NCBI GenBank assembly: GCA_030655075.1
Contig: JAURWE010000099.1
Span: 44,461 to 108,460, forward strand
Direction of reading: 5' to 3'
Source of the DNA: Pararhizobium sp.
GTDB taxonomy: Bacteria > Pseudomonadota > Alphaproteobacteria > Rhizobiales > Rhizobiaceae
Length of the DNA stretch: 64,000 bases
In this document: in pieces, positions 1 through 7,743 of the stretch
How positions within the stretch are numbered: the stretch's first letter is position 1
How the letters are laid out: every line of letters starts with the position of its first letter
Notes under the pieces: generated by a model
Seen by the model: the letters and a program-made list of their open reading frames with translations, nothing else
Told to the model about the DNA's origin: nothing
Databases searched by the model: none
Position numbers and translations under genes: made by a program

Positions 1-2
1 CG

Positions 3-722
3 CACGCGAAGCTCGAGGCCAACACCACCTGGCATCTGGTCGACGATATCGAGCGGCTGCGTCAGATGGCCGGCGCCGAACAATGGCTGGTCTTCGGCGG
101 CTCCTGGGGCTCGACGCTGGCGCTGGCCTATGCCGAAAAACATGCTGACCGCGTGTCCGAACTGGTCGTGCGCGGCATCTACACGCTGACCAAGGCCGAA
201 CTCGACTGGTACTATCAGTTCGGCGTCTCGGAAATGTTCCCCGACAAGTGGGAGCGGTTCGTCGCGCCGATCCCGCCGGAAGAGCGCCACGAGATGATGC
301 TCGCCTATCACCGCAGCCTCACCAGCGACGACCGGGCAACCCGTCTTGCCGCCGCCAAGGCCTGGAGCATCTGGGAGGGCGAAACCATCACGCTGCTGCC
401 GGAGCCCTCGACCTCGACGCCGTTCGAAGATGAAGAGTACGCCCACGCCTTTGCCCGCATCGAAAACCATTTCTTCGTGCATGCCGGCTGGCTGGACGAG
501 GGCCAGCTGATCCGCGACGCCCACCGCCTGCACGGTATCCCCGGCGTCATCGTTCACGGCCGCTACGACATGCCGTGCCCGGCCAAATACGCCTGGGCCC
601 TGCACAAGGCCTGGCCGGAGGCAGAGTTCCACCTGATCGAGGGAGCAGGCCACGCCTATTCCGAACCCGGCATCCTCGACCGCCTGATCCGCGCGACGGA
701 TGGGTTTGCGGGGAAGGTGTGA
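3..722 (+). CDS. pip: Proline iminopeptidase, 3' part (gene runs off the left edge)
   Basis: Alpha/beta hydrolase of peptidase family S33 that removes N-terminal proline from short peptides in the cytosol. The frame is open to the left edge, so the start lies outside the window. An in-frame ATG at 66 is internal, because the residues before it (NTTWHLVDDIERLR) already fit the family. The nucleophile elbow GGSWGS is encoded from 96, the acid Asp sits in HGRYD (from 555) and the catalytic His in GAGHAY (from 642), so the triad is intact. It is followed by an inverted-repeat element and then cimA in the same direction. Identification rests on recalled family motifs. Confidence 0.93.
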   Translation, partial: HAKLEANTTWHLVDDIERLRQMAGAEQWLVFGGSWGSTLALAYAEKHADRVSELVVRGIYTLTKAELDWYYQFGVSEMFPDKWERFVAPIPPEERHEMMLAYHRSLTSDDRATRLAAAKAWSIWEGETITLLPEPSTSTPFEDEEYAHAFARIENHFFVHAGWLDEGQLIRDAHRLHGIPGVIVHGRYDMPCPAKYAWALHKAWPEAEFHLIEGAGHAYSEPGILDRLIRATDGFAGKV

Positions 723-752
723 TTGAAATGTCGGCTTTGAGTATGCGGCGCG

Positions 753-925
753 TTACCCCCCTCTGTCACTTCGTGACATCTCCCCCACAAGGGGGGAGAT
801 CGTTCTTTTTCCAAGCAAACTCCCAACGAGGGAGAGCATTGGTTGTCGGAGAACGCAGGTTCCGCGCGCACCCAATCTCCCCCCTTGTGGGGGAGATGTC
901 AGCAAAGCTGACAGAGGGGGGTAAT
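753..925. repeat. Intergenic inverted repeat, family A copy 1 (RIME-like)
   Basis: Two near-identical arms of about 45 bp face each other, the left at 757-800 and the right (inverted) at 875-922. Each arm contains two small hairpins: TGTCA...TGACA with a short loop, and CTCCCCC...GGGGGGAG around ACAA. The arms differ only in the loop of the first hairpin and a few bases. The 75 bp between them is unlike either arm. A second copy is at 27934-28093. The structure resembles the rhizobial intergenic mosaic elements (RIME) described from Sinorhizobium, but I cannot assign it to a named family from sequence alone. It fills the pip-cimA gap. Confidence 0.85.
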
Positions 926-963
926 TCCCCGCACACTCGGTACCCGCCCACGAAAGCATTATC

Positions 964-2580
964 ATGACCCGCGAACGCCTCTACCTTTTCGACACGACCC
1001 TGCGCGACGGCCAACAGACGCCCGGCATCGATTTTTCTGTCGAGGACAAGATCGCCATTGCCGCCATGCTGGACGAGTTCGGCATGGACTATGTCGAGGG
1101 CGGCTATCCCGGCGCCAACCCGACCGACACGGAGTTCTTCAGCAAGAAGCGCACCGCCAAGGCTTCGTTCGTCGCTTTCGGCATGACCAAGCGCGCCGGT
1201 GTGTCCGCCTCCAACGATCCGGGGCTGACGACGCTGCTGCAGGCGCAAAGCGATGCGATCTGTCTGGTGGCAAAGAGCTGGGACTATCACGTGCGCGTGG
1301 CGCTCGGCTGCACCAACGAGGAAAATCTCGAGAGCATCTCCGAATCGGTCAAGGCTGTCGTCGCGTCCGGCCGTGAATCCATGGTCGATTGCGAGCATTT
1401 CTTTGATGGCTACAAGGCCAATCCGGCCTATGCGCTGGCTTGCGCCAGGGCGGCCTATGAAGCAGGAGCCCGCTGGGTGGTGCTCTGCGACACCAATGGC
1501 GGCACCCAGCCGCCGGAAATCCGCGATATCGTCGCAGCCGTCATCGCCGCCGGCGTTCCCGGTCCCTGTCTTGGCATCCATGCCCACAACGACACTGGCC
1601 AGGCGGTCGCCAATTCGCTGGCCGCCGTCGAGGCCGGCGTGCGCCAGATCCAGGGCACGCTCAACGGCATCGGCGAGCGCTGCGGCAATGCCAATCTGGT
1701 GACGCTGATTGCGACGCTGGCGCTGAAGGAAACCTATGCCACCCGCTTCGAAACCGGCATCGATGCCGATGCGCTGCAGGGCCTGACAAAGCTGTCGCAT
1801 GCCTTCGACGAGCTTCTGAACCGCTCGCCGGACCACCAGATGCCCTATGTCGGCGCCTCCGCCTTCGCCACCAAGGCCGGCATTCATGCCTCGGCGCTGT
1901 TGAAAGACCCGCGCACCTACGAACATGTCACGCCCGAAAGCGTCGGCAACCTGCGCAAGGTCATGGTTTCCGATCAGGGCGGTAAGGCCAATTTCATCAA
2001 CGCCCTGAAGCGGCGCGGCATCACCGTCAGCAAGGACGATCCCAAGCTCGACAAACTGATCTCCATCGTCAAGGAGCGCGAGGCGACCGGCTATGCCTAT
2101 GAAGGCGCCGACGCCAGCTTCGCCATTCTCGCCCAGCGGACCCTCGGAACCGTGCCGGCCTTCTTCGAGGTTCTGAGCTTCCGCGTCATGGTCGAACGCC
2201 GGTTCGACGCCAACGGCACGCTGAAAACCGTGTCGGAAGCGGTGGTCAAGGTCCTGATCGATGCCGAGACTACCATGTCCGTCGCCGAAGGCAGCCACGG
2301 CCCGGTCAACGCGCTCGATCTGGCACTGCGCAAGGATCTCGGCAAATACCAGTCCGAGATCGCCGATCTCGAACTGGTCGACTACAAGGTCCGCATCCTC
2401 AATGGCGGCACCGAGGCGATCACCCGCGTGCTGATCGAATCGGTCGACGGCACCGGCGCCCGCTGGTGGACCGTCGGCGTCTCCGACAACATTATCGACG
2501 CCTCGTTCCAGGCGCTGATGGACTCGGTCGTCTACAAGCTCCTGCGCAACCGCGACCAGATCGGCGTTGCGGCAGAATAG
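964..2580 (+). CDS. cimA: Citramalate synthase (2-isopropylmalate synthase family)
   Basis: 538 aa. Condenses pyruvate with acetyl-CoA to (R)-citramalate, the first step of the threonine-independent route to isoleucine. The N-terminal HMGL-like TIM barrel carries FDTTLRDGQQTPG at residues 9-21 and the metal-binding HAHND at 206-210. The C-terminal third (about 400-530) looks like the LeuA regulatory dimerisation domain. The long EGGYPGANPTDTEFF segment near residue 45 is typical of the CimA group rather than LeuA or homocitrate synthase. The ATG at 964 is the first good start after the repeat element. The substrate is inferred from subfamily resemblance; 2-isopropylmalate synthase activity is the main alternative. 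Confidence 0.88.
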   Translation: MTRERLYLFDTTLRDGQQTPGIDFSVEDKIAIAAMLDEFGMDYVEGGYPGANPTDTEFFSKKRTAKASFVAFGMTKRAGVSASNDPGLTTLLQAQSDAICLVAKSWDYHVRVALGCTNEENLESISESVKAVVASGRESMVDCEHFFDGYKANPAYALACARAAYEAGARWVVLCDTNGGTQPPEIRDIVAAVIAAGVPGPCLGIHAHNDTGQAVANSLAAVEAGVRQIQGTLNGIGERCGNANLVTLIATLALKETYATRFETGIDADALQGLTKLSHAFDELLNRSPDHQMPYVGASAFATKAGIHASALLKDPRTYEHVTPESVGNLRKVMVSDQGGKANFINALKRRGITVSKDDPKLDKLISIVKEREATGYAYEGADASFAILAQRTLGTVPAFFEVLSFRVMVERRFDANGTLKTVSEAVVKVLIDAETTMSVAEGSHGPVNALDLALRKDLGKYQSEIADLELVDYKVRILNGGTEAITRVLIESVDGTGARWWTVGVSDNIIDASFQALMDSVVYKLLRNRDQIGVAAE

Positions 2581-2597
2581 CCGGCACTTGCAATTGC

Positions 2598-2626
2598 GTG
2601 TAGACACTGCCATTTTGTGTCTACAC
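2598..2626. promoter_or_regulatory. Perfect inverted repeat ahead of vapB (probable VapBC operator)
   Basis: GTGTAGACAC and GTGTCTACAC form a perfect 10-bp inverted repeat with a 9-base spacer. It lies 18 nt downstream of the cimA stop and 14 nt before the vapB ATG, next to the ribosome-binding site GAGGAGG. VapB proteins bind such palindromes and autoregulate their operon, so this is the likely operator. No separate -35/-10 pair is obvious, so the promoter probably overlaps the repeat or the cimA end. Confidence 0.7.
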
Positions 2627-2639
2627 AGAGGAGGCCGGA

Positions 2640-2879
2640 ATGCCGCTCAACATTCGCAATGAGGACGTCAACCGGCTGGCCGAACGGCTGGCGGCTGTAA
2701 AACGCCTCAATAAGACCGAGGCCGTCAAACTGGCGCTGGAAAACGAGTTGCAACGCGCAGGCGAGGTCGTCCCGCTGTGGGAACGCTCGAAGCTGCTGCG
2801 CGACGGCATTGCCGCCTATCCGGACAGCGGACTGGAGGCCGACAGGGCATTCTTCGACGATCTGAGTGGAGACAACTGA
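2640..2879 (+). CDS. vapB: VapB-type antitoxin
   Basis: 79 aa. Antitoxin of a type II toxin-antitoxin pair. The N-terminal part (MPLNIRNEDVNRLAERLA, then NKTEAVKLALE) has the ribbon-helix-helix layout of the PSK/VapB transcription-factor family and should bind the palindrome just upstream. The C-terminal part (WERSKLLRDGI, FFDDLSG) is the acidic, flexible toxin-binding tail. It has a strong GAGGAGG ribosome-binding site at 2628-2634. Its stop overlaps the vapC start by one base (TGATG), so the two are translationally coupled. It lies in the same direction as cimA but has its own operator. Confidence 0.85.
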   Translation: MPLNIRNEDVNRLAERLAAVKRLNKTEAVKLALENELQRAGEVVPLWERSKLLRDGIAAYPDSGLEADRAFFDDLSGDN

Positions 2880-3301
2880 TGTTTGTCGATGCCTCGGCGA
2901 TCATCGCCATCCTGACGGGCGAGCCGGATGGTGAGGCTTTTGCCAAGGCTATCGATGCGTCCGCCCATCCCGTCAGTTCCGTTCTTGCCGTCTTCGAAGC
3001 AACGGTCGGCCTGTTCCGCAAGAAGACGATGCCCATGCAGGAAGCGGACGCCGCCGTGCAGGCGTTTATCGAAGCAGCGCGCATCACCGTTCTGCCGATT
3101 GCCGATACGGATCGACCTGCAGCCTTTGCGGCGTTCGAACGCTATGGCCGGCATCGCCATCCGGACACGGACCGCAACCGGGCACTTAATTTAGCAGACT
3201 GTTTCCACTATGCCACGGCGAAAAACAATGGCGTTCCGATCCTCAGCAAGGATATCGGTTTTGCGCTGACGGACGTGCAGGTCGTTAGCGTGGGCGCGTA
3301 G
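2879..3301 (+). CDS. vapC: VapC-type PIN-domain ribonuclease toxin
   Basis: 140 aa. Toxin of the vapBC pair; PIN-domain endoribonucleases cut RNA, often tRNA or rRNA. The acidic metal-binding residues are all present: Asp4 in FVDASAI, the Glu of VFEATVGL near residue 40, the Asp of LNLADCFHYA near 105 and the Asp of LSKDIGF near 123. I start it at the ATG at 2879, which overlaps the vapB stop; more upstream in-frame starts lie inside vapB and are unlikely. It appears intact and should be active. The RNA target cannot be read from the sequence. Confidence 0.87.
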   Translation: MFVDASAIIAILTGEPDGEAFAKAIDASAHPVSSVLAVFEATVGLFRKKTMPMQEADAAVQAFIEAARITVLPIADTDRPAAFAAFERYGRHRHPDTDRNRALNLADCFHYATAKNNGVPILSKDIGFALTDVQVVSVGA

Positions 3302-3357
3302 CATCAGCAATGTTGCATCATTTCTTCACGGGAATGAATTGGTGCATTCATCGCCGT

Positions 3358-3379
3358 TGTTTTACGACCGTGTAAAACA
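3358..3379. promoter_or_regulatory. Perfect 8-bp inverted repeat upstream of rarD
   Basis: TGTTTTAC and GTAAAACA face each other with a 6-base spacer, 22 bp before the rarD ATG. The size and spacing suit a dimeric repressor (for example of the TetR or GntR type), but no regulator gene lies beside it. It might also overlap the rarD promoter. No U-tract follows, so a terminator for vapC is less likely. Confidence 0.45.
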
Positions 3380-3400
3380 GGATCTACGGGATGAGACACC

Positions 3401-4345
3401 ATGGCTGACGAGAAGGAAGCGATCGGGACGGCGACCGGCGATACGCCGCGCGGCTTTGCCTTTGCCTTGGCGGCCTATCTCATGTGGGGTTTCCTGCCGT
3501 TCTTCATGAAGGCGGTCGGCCATATTCCGGCGTTCGAAGTCGTGGCCCACCGCATCGTCTGGTCGGTACCGATCGCCGGTGCTGTGCTTCTGCTGCTCGG
3601 CCGCACCGGCGACATCAGGACGGCGCTGCGCACGCCGCGCATGATGGCCATGGCGGCACTGACGGCGACGGTGGTGACCATCAACTGGGGCATCTATGTC
3701 TGGGCGATCGGCGCTGGCCGCGCCATCGAAACGGCGCTCGGCTATTATATCAATCCGCTTTTGAGCGTTTTTCTCGGCGCTGTGCTCCTGTCGGAAAAAC
3801 TGACGAAAGCGCAGATGGCCGCCATTGGCCTGGCCGTCGCCGCCGTGGCGGTGCTGGCCGTGGATGCCGGCGGCCTGCCGTGGGTTTCTCTCGGCCTGGC
3901 GCTCTCCTGGGGCATCTACGCCTTCCTGCGCAAGACGCTTCCGGTCGGCCCGAACGAGGGTTTCTTTCTCGAGGTGATGATCCTCAGCGTCCCCGCCATC
4001 GGCTACATAATTTACCTGGAAACCAGCGGGCAGGGGCATTTCGGCGATACCGGCCTTTCCGATGTGCTCTGGCTGATGGCGACAGGCATCGTCACCGCCG
4101 TGCCGCTGATGACCTATGCCAATGGCGCCAAGCTGCTCCGGCTCTCGACCATCGGCATCATGCAGTACATCGCCCCGACGATGATCTTCCTGATCGCCGT
4201 CTTCGTCTTCGACGAGCCCTTCGGTCCGGCAAAACTGGTTGCCTTCGTCCTGATCTGGATTGCGCTGGCGATCTATTCGATCTCGATGCTGAAGCTCAGC
4301 CACGACCGCCGGGCCGCGATCCGCGCGGATGAGAAGGCCGCGTAA
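3401..4345 (+). CDS. rarD: EamA-family permease RarD
   Basis: 314 aa inner-membrane protein with about ten hydrophobic segments, in the drug/metabolite transporter superfamily. The N-terminal segment ALAAYLMWGFLPFFMKA and the AHRIVWSVP stretch are typical of the RarD (chloramphenicol-sensitivity) branch. The YYINPLLSVFLGA motif near residue 115 and the matching YIAPTMIFLIAVFVF near 265 are the internally duplicated EamA halves. Start chosen at the ATG at 3401. Natural substrate unknown. It converges on the LOG-family gene with 135 bp between; that gap holds the loose inverted pair CTCCGCT (4366-4372) / AGCGGAG (4404-4410) but no convincing terminator. Confidence 0.9.
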   Translation: MADEKEAIGTATGDTPRGFAFALAAYLMWGFLPFFMKAVGHIPAFEVVAHRIVWSVPIAGAVLLLLGRTGDIRTALRTPRMMAMAALTATVVTINWGIYVWAIGAGRAIETALGYYINPLLSVFLGAVLLSEKLTKAQMAAIGLAVAAVAVLAVDAGGLPWVSLGLALSWGIYAFLRKTLPVGPNEGFFLEVMILSVPAIGYIIYLETSGQGHFGDTGLSDVLWLMATGIVTAVPLMTYANGAKLLRLSTIGIMQYIAPTMIFLIAVFVFDEPFGPAKLVAFVLIWIALAIYSISMLKLSHDRRAAIRADEKAA

Positions 4346-4480
4346 GCACAACCGACCGGTCGATACTCCGCTGAGGCTGAGGCGAAAACGGCTGATATCG
4401 AGAAGCGGAGCGTACTCAAGGTAGGTCAGCTATGGAAGCGCAGAAGCGGCTGTTTGCAGCCCAGCCTCACGTGGAATGCG

Positions 4481-5101
4481 CTAAAGTTTGTCGATGATAG
4501 CGCCTTGGCCGTCGCGGTCGACCTTGCCGGCCCAATGGGCGAGCAGGGCCGGGACGATCTCTTCCGGATTGTCGATCACCAGCGGCTGCACCAGATGCGC
4601 TGTGTGGATGAAGCCGGATTCGGCCATGTGGTGGATGAGCTTCAAAAGCGGGTCCCAGAAACCGTCGATGTTGACGAAGACGATCGGCTTGCGGTGACGG
4701 CCGAGCTGCGCCCAGGTCATGATCTCGATGATCTCTTCCAGCGTGCCGATGCCGCCCGGAAGCGTGACGAACGCATCCGCCCGCTCGAACATCTTGTGTT
4801 TCCGCTCGTGCATGTCGGGTGTTACAATGAGCTCGCTCAGCTGCCCGAGTGAGTGCCGCGTTGCCTCCATGTCCATGAGGAACTCGGGGATGATGCCGGT
4901 GACCCGGCCGCCGCCGGAGAGCACGCCGCTGGCGACGGCGCCCATGATGCCTTTTGTGCCGCCGCCATAGACGAGCCGAAGCCCGTGTTCGGCAATGGAT
5001 TTTCCAAGCCGGCGGCCGGCATCCATGAAGGCAGGGTCGCGTCCGGGCTGCGAGCCGCAGTAAACGCAAATGGATCGAATCGGGGTAATTTCTTCACTCA
5101 T
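4481..5101 (-). CDS. LOG-family protein (TIGR00730; cytokinin riboside 5'-monophosphate phosphoribohydrolase type)
   Basis: 206 aa Rossmann-fold protein. Family members hydrolyse nucleoside 5'-monophosphates to base plus ribose 5-phosphate; in plants and plant-associated bacteria this releases active cytokinin. The defining motif PGGIGTLEE is at residues 115-123 and the upstream GGGTKGIMGAVA at 46-57, with the MHERKHKMF stretch (97-105) before it. I start at the ATG at 5101 (MSEEITP); a further in-frame ATG at 5122 adds seven unlikely residues. It is divergent from the LysM protein gene. In free-living bacteria the role may be housekeeping nucleotide salvage. Confidence 0.85.
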   Translation of the reverse strand: MSEEITPIRSICVYCGSQPGRDPAFMDAGRRLGKSIAEHGLRLVYGGGTKGIMGAVASGVLSGGGRVTGIIPEFLMDMEATRHSLGQLSELIVTPDMHERKHKMFERADAFVTLPGGIGTLEEIIEIMTWAQLGRHRKPIVFVNIDGFWDPLLKLIHHMAESGFIHTAHLVQPLVIDNPEEIVPALLAHWAGKVDRDGQGAIIDKL

Positions 5102-5262
5102 GCCCGCAAGGAGACAATGCAAACTCCGTATCCGTCAAGAAAAATGGCGGAAATAAGTGCTGCAAGCCCTTGATGCCGTGGAGAATGCTTGTTTCGAGCG
5201 GCCGGAATCGCTAGCACTTTCAACTGGGTTTGCGTGATCTTGCCCGCTGGGAGATTTGGACG

Positions 5263-7626
5263 ATGAAGAATAAGGCTGGCTTGGTAGCGCTCGGTGTTTT
5301 GGCTGTGGCCGCGTTGACGATGTATTTCGGCGTGCTGCCCAATATCAACACGCCGAAAGAGGACGTTCCGGCGGCAACCGATACCAAGCTGAATGCCGTG
5401 GGCACCACGACGGAGGGCGATGCCAAGCCTGCCGGAGACACGGTGACGGCCGGCGGCAAGAGCGGCCGCACGCCGGAAACCGCCGGCGATGCCGCCAAGA
5501 CCGAGGCAGAGACGACCGGGACCCAGACCACCGAAACCCAAAAAACCGATGCAAAGCCGGATGATGCGGCGAAAACCGAGGTTGCCTCTGTCGATCCGAA
5601 ATCAGCGGACCCGACGGCGGACTGGACCGTTCCGGCCTTCGACGTTCTGCGTGTCGAGCCCGATGGTTCCACCGTGATTGCCGGCCGTGCCCAGCCCAAC
5701 ACCAAGCTTGAGGTCGTCAACGGCGACCAGGTTCTGGCGACCGTCGATGTCGGCCCGGCCGGCGATTTTGCCGCCGTCTTCGACAAGCCGCTGGCCGCTG
5801 GCGATTACCAGCTTACCCTGAAGAGCGTCGGCGAGGGCGGCCTCAACAAGCTGTCCGAGGAAGTGGCGACGGTCTCCGTGCCAAAGGACGCCTCCGGCGA
5901 GCTGCTCGCCATGGTGTCGAAGCCGGGCGAGGCCAGCCGCGTCATCACCACGCCCGACACCGGCAAGGCCGCTGATGCCGCCGCAACCGCCGGTCAGCCC
6001 GCAGCGGACGGCAAGGTGGCGGCAGACGCCAGCACCACGGCCGAAACCGCCAAGACCGAGACAGCCCCCACGGAAACGGCAACGGCGACGCGCGAAACCC
6101 CCAAGCTCGACACCAAGCCTGCCGATGCCGGCACCACGGTGCCTGCGGCTTCGGCCGAAGTTCGCGTCTCCGCCGTCGAGATCGAGGGTGAAAAAGTTTT
6201 CGTTGCCGGTGCGGCAAAGCCCGGTGCGCTGGTGCGCATCTATGCCGATGACAAGCTCGTCGGCGAAATGAAGGCCGACGAGGAGGGCCGCTTCGTCATC
6301 GACGGCACGATGCCGCTGTCGGTCGGCAATCACATCATTCGTGCCGACATGCTGAGTGCCGATGGCAGCAAGGTCGATTTCCGCGCCGCCGTGCCGTTCG
6401 ACCGGCCGGAGGGCAACCAGGTGGCCGTGGTCGCCGATGCGGCGTCTGAAACCGCCACTGAGGGCGCCGCCCTGTCGCTTTTGGGCGGCGGCATTTTCGA
6501 CAAGCAGCGCACCGAGGCTTCCAAGGCGCTGGCCCTGCTGAAGGCTCTGTTCGAAGGCGGCAAGGTGCCGACGGCTGAAGAGCTGGCGGCTGCCCGCTCG
6601 GCCACGGAAATCGCGCTTGGCTCGCTCGCCGAATTCAAGCTGCCCGACGGCGTTGATGCGGCCGGAGCCGACATGGCGGCAAAAGCCTCCAAGGGCGCGG
6701 CCGAAGCTCTGGCACTTCTAAAAGGCCTGCCCAAGGATGCCGCCAGTGTCGGCGCCGCGCTCGGCAAGGTCGAGACGGCGGTGAACGCCGCGCTGACCCC
6801 GCAGGGCGGCGGCGTGGCTGCCGATGTTGCACAGGATGTCGCCAAGGATATCGCCAAGGATATCGAGGGAGGCGTCGCCACCGCAGCCGCCAACGATGCG
6901 GCGGCCTTCGACATGTTGCGGGCCGGTGCCACCGGCGCGCTGGATCGCCTGAAGATCCTGTCTGCCGCCGAAAAAGCGCCTGCGGCCGCCGATCTCGCTG
7001 CTGCCCGCACCTCTGCGGAAGCAGCGCTTGCGGCGCTCTCCAACTTCAAGCCGGTCGCTGCTGCCGATGCGGCATCTGCAGAAATCGCCGCCAAGGCAGC
7101 CAAGGGTGCTTCCGATGCGCTGGCGCTGCTGAAAGCCGCCCCGGCAGACGCTTCTGCCGTCAAGGCGGCCCTGACCAAGGTCGATGCCGCCGTCAGCACC
7201 GCACTGGCGCCCAAAACCGGCGATGCCAGCCCGGGAGACACAACTCCGGGCGATGCGACCCCGTCCGACAGTGCCGATGCGACCGCCAACACCGATGTGG
7301 CCCAGGGCACCGTCGTTCCCGAGAGCGAACAGACGCCCGAAGGCACCGGCGATGTTCAGGCTGAAACGTCGACGGAGCCGAAAACCGTCGAGCAGGCGCC
7401 GCTGAAGCAGAGCAAGACCTCGGTCATCATCCGCCGTGGCGATACGCTCTGGCAGATTTCGCGCCGGGTCTATGGCGCCGGCGTGCGCTACACGACGATC
7501 TACCTTGCCAACGAGGATCAGATTTCCAATCCGGACAAGATCCTGCCCGGCCAGGTTTTCGGCGTGCCCGACAGCGCCCTGCCGGATTCCGAAGAACTGC
7601 ATCGCAAGCGGCTCAAGTCCGAATAA
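5263..7626 (+). CDS. Membrane-anchored LysM protein with two Ig-like domains and a duplicated helical module
   Basis: 787 aa. Residues 5-24 form a signal anchor, so most of the protein lies in the periplasm. A Pro/Ala/Thr/Lys-rich low-complexity linker (about 28-120) leads to an Ig-like beta domain at about 124-205. A second linker precedes another Ig-like domain at about 301-380. Then come two related alanine-rich helical modules of about 105 residues (about 407-512 and 543-650), and a C-terminal LysM at about 720-775 (RRGDTLWQISRRVYG...LPGQVFGVP). LysM binds peptidoglycan. Start at 5263 follows GGGAG at 5249-5253; an in-frame ATG at 5230 is poorer. Function beyond envelope binding unknown. 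Confidence 0.85.
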   Translation: MKNKAGLVALGVLAVAALTMYFGVLPNINTPKEDVPAATDTKLNAVGTTTEGDAKPAGDTVTAGGKSGRTPETAGDAAKTEAETTGTQTTETQKTDAKPDDAAKTEVASVDPKSADPTADWTVPAFDVLRVEPDGSTVIAGRAQPNTKLEVVNGDQVLATVDVGPAGDFAAVFDKPLAAGDYQLTLKSVGEGGLNKLSEEVATVSVPKDASGELLAMVSKPGEASRVITTPDTGKAADAAATAGQPAADGKVAADASTTAETAKTETAPTETATATRETPKLDTKPADAGTTVPAASAEVRVSAVEIEGEKVFVAGAAKPGALVRIYADDKLVGEMKADEEGRFVIDGTMPLSVGNHIIRADMLSADGSKVDFRAAVPFDRPEGNQVAVVADAASETATEGAALSLLGGGIFDKQRTEASKALALLKALFEGGKVPTAEELAAARSATEIALGSLAEFKLPDGVDAAGADMAAKASKGAAEALALLKGLPKDAASVGAALGKVETAVNAALTPQGGGVAADVAQDVAKDIAKDIEGGVATAAANDAAAFDMLRAGATGALDRLKILSAAEKAPAAADLAAARTSAEAALAALSNFKPVAAADAASAEIAAKAAKGASDALALLKAAPADASAVKAALTKVDAAVSTALAPKTGDASPGDTTPGDATPSDSADATANTDVAQGTVVPESEQTPEGTGDVQAETSTEPKTVEQAPLKQSKTSVIIRRGDTLWQISRRVYGAGVRYTTIYLANEDQISNPDKILPGQVFGVPDSALPDSEELHRKRLKSE

Positions 7627-7685
7627 TTGGGCTTTTGGACAGTCTTGTCCATTGCAAGAGAAAGCCCGGAGGACTATGTCCGGAT

Positions 7686-7717
7686 AAGGCGGCGTGTTCG
7701 ATAGAACGCCGCCTTTT
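7686..7717 (+). terminator. Rho-independent terminator after the LysM gene
   Basis: AAGGCGGCG pairs with CGCCGCCTT around a 12-base loop and is followed by TTTTCGTT. It lies 60 bp after the LysM stop and just before the ribosome-binding site of the ABC exporter, so it should separate the two genes. Confidence 0.75.
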
Positions 7718-7743
7718 CGTTATCATCCGGCAGGAACCGTTCT

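Noticed and set aside
766..2613. Long open frame on the minus strand opposite cimA (615 codons)
   Set aside because: It is the antisense shadow of a GC-rich gene: it runs across the repeat element and all of cimA, has a composition unlike real proteins (strings of Gly, Asp, Arg, His) and no recognisable domain.
4346..4480. Possible terminator between rarD and the LOG gene
   Set aside because: The only pairing (CTCCGCT/AGCGGAG) has a 31-base loop and no T run, so I do not call it a terminator.
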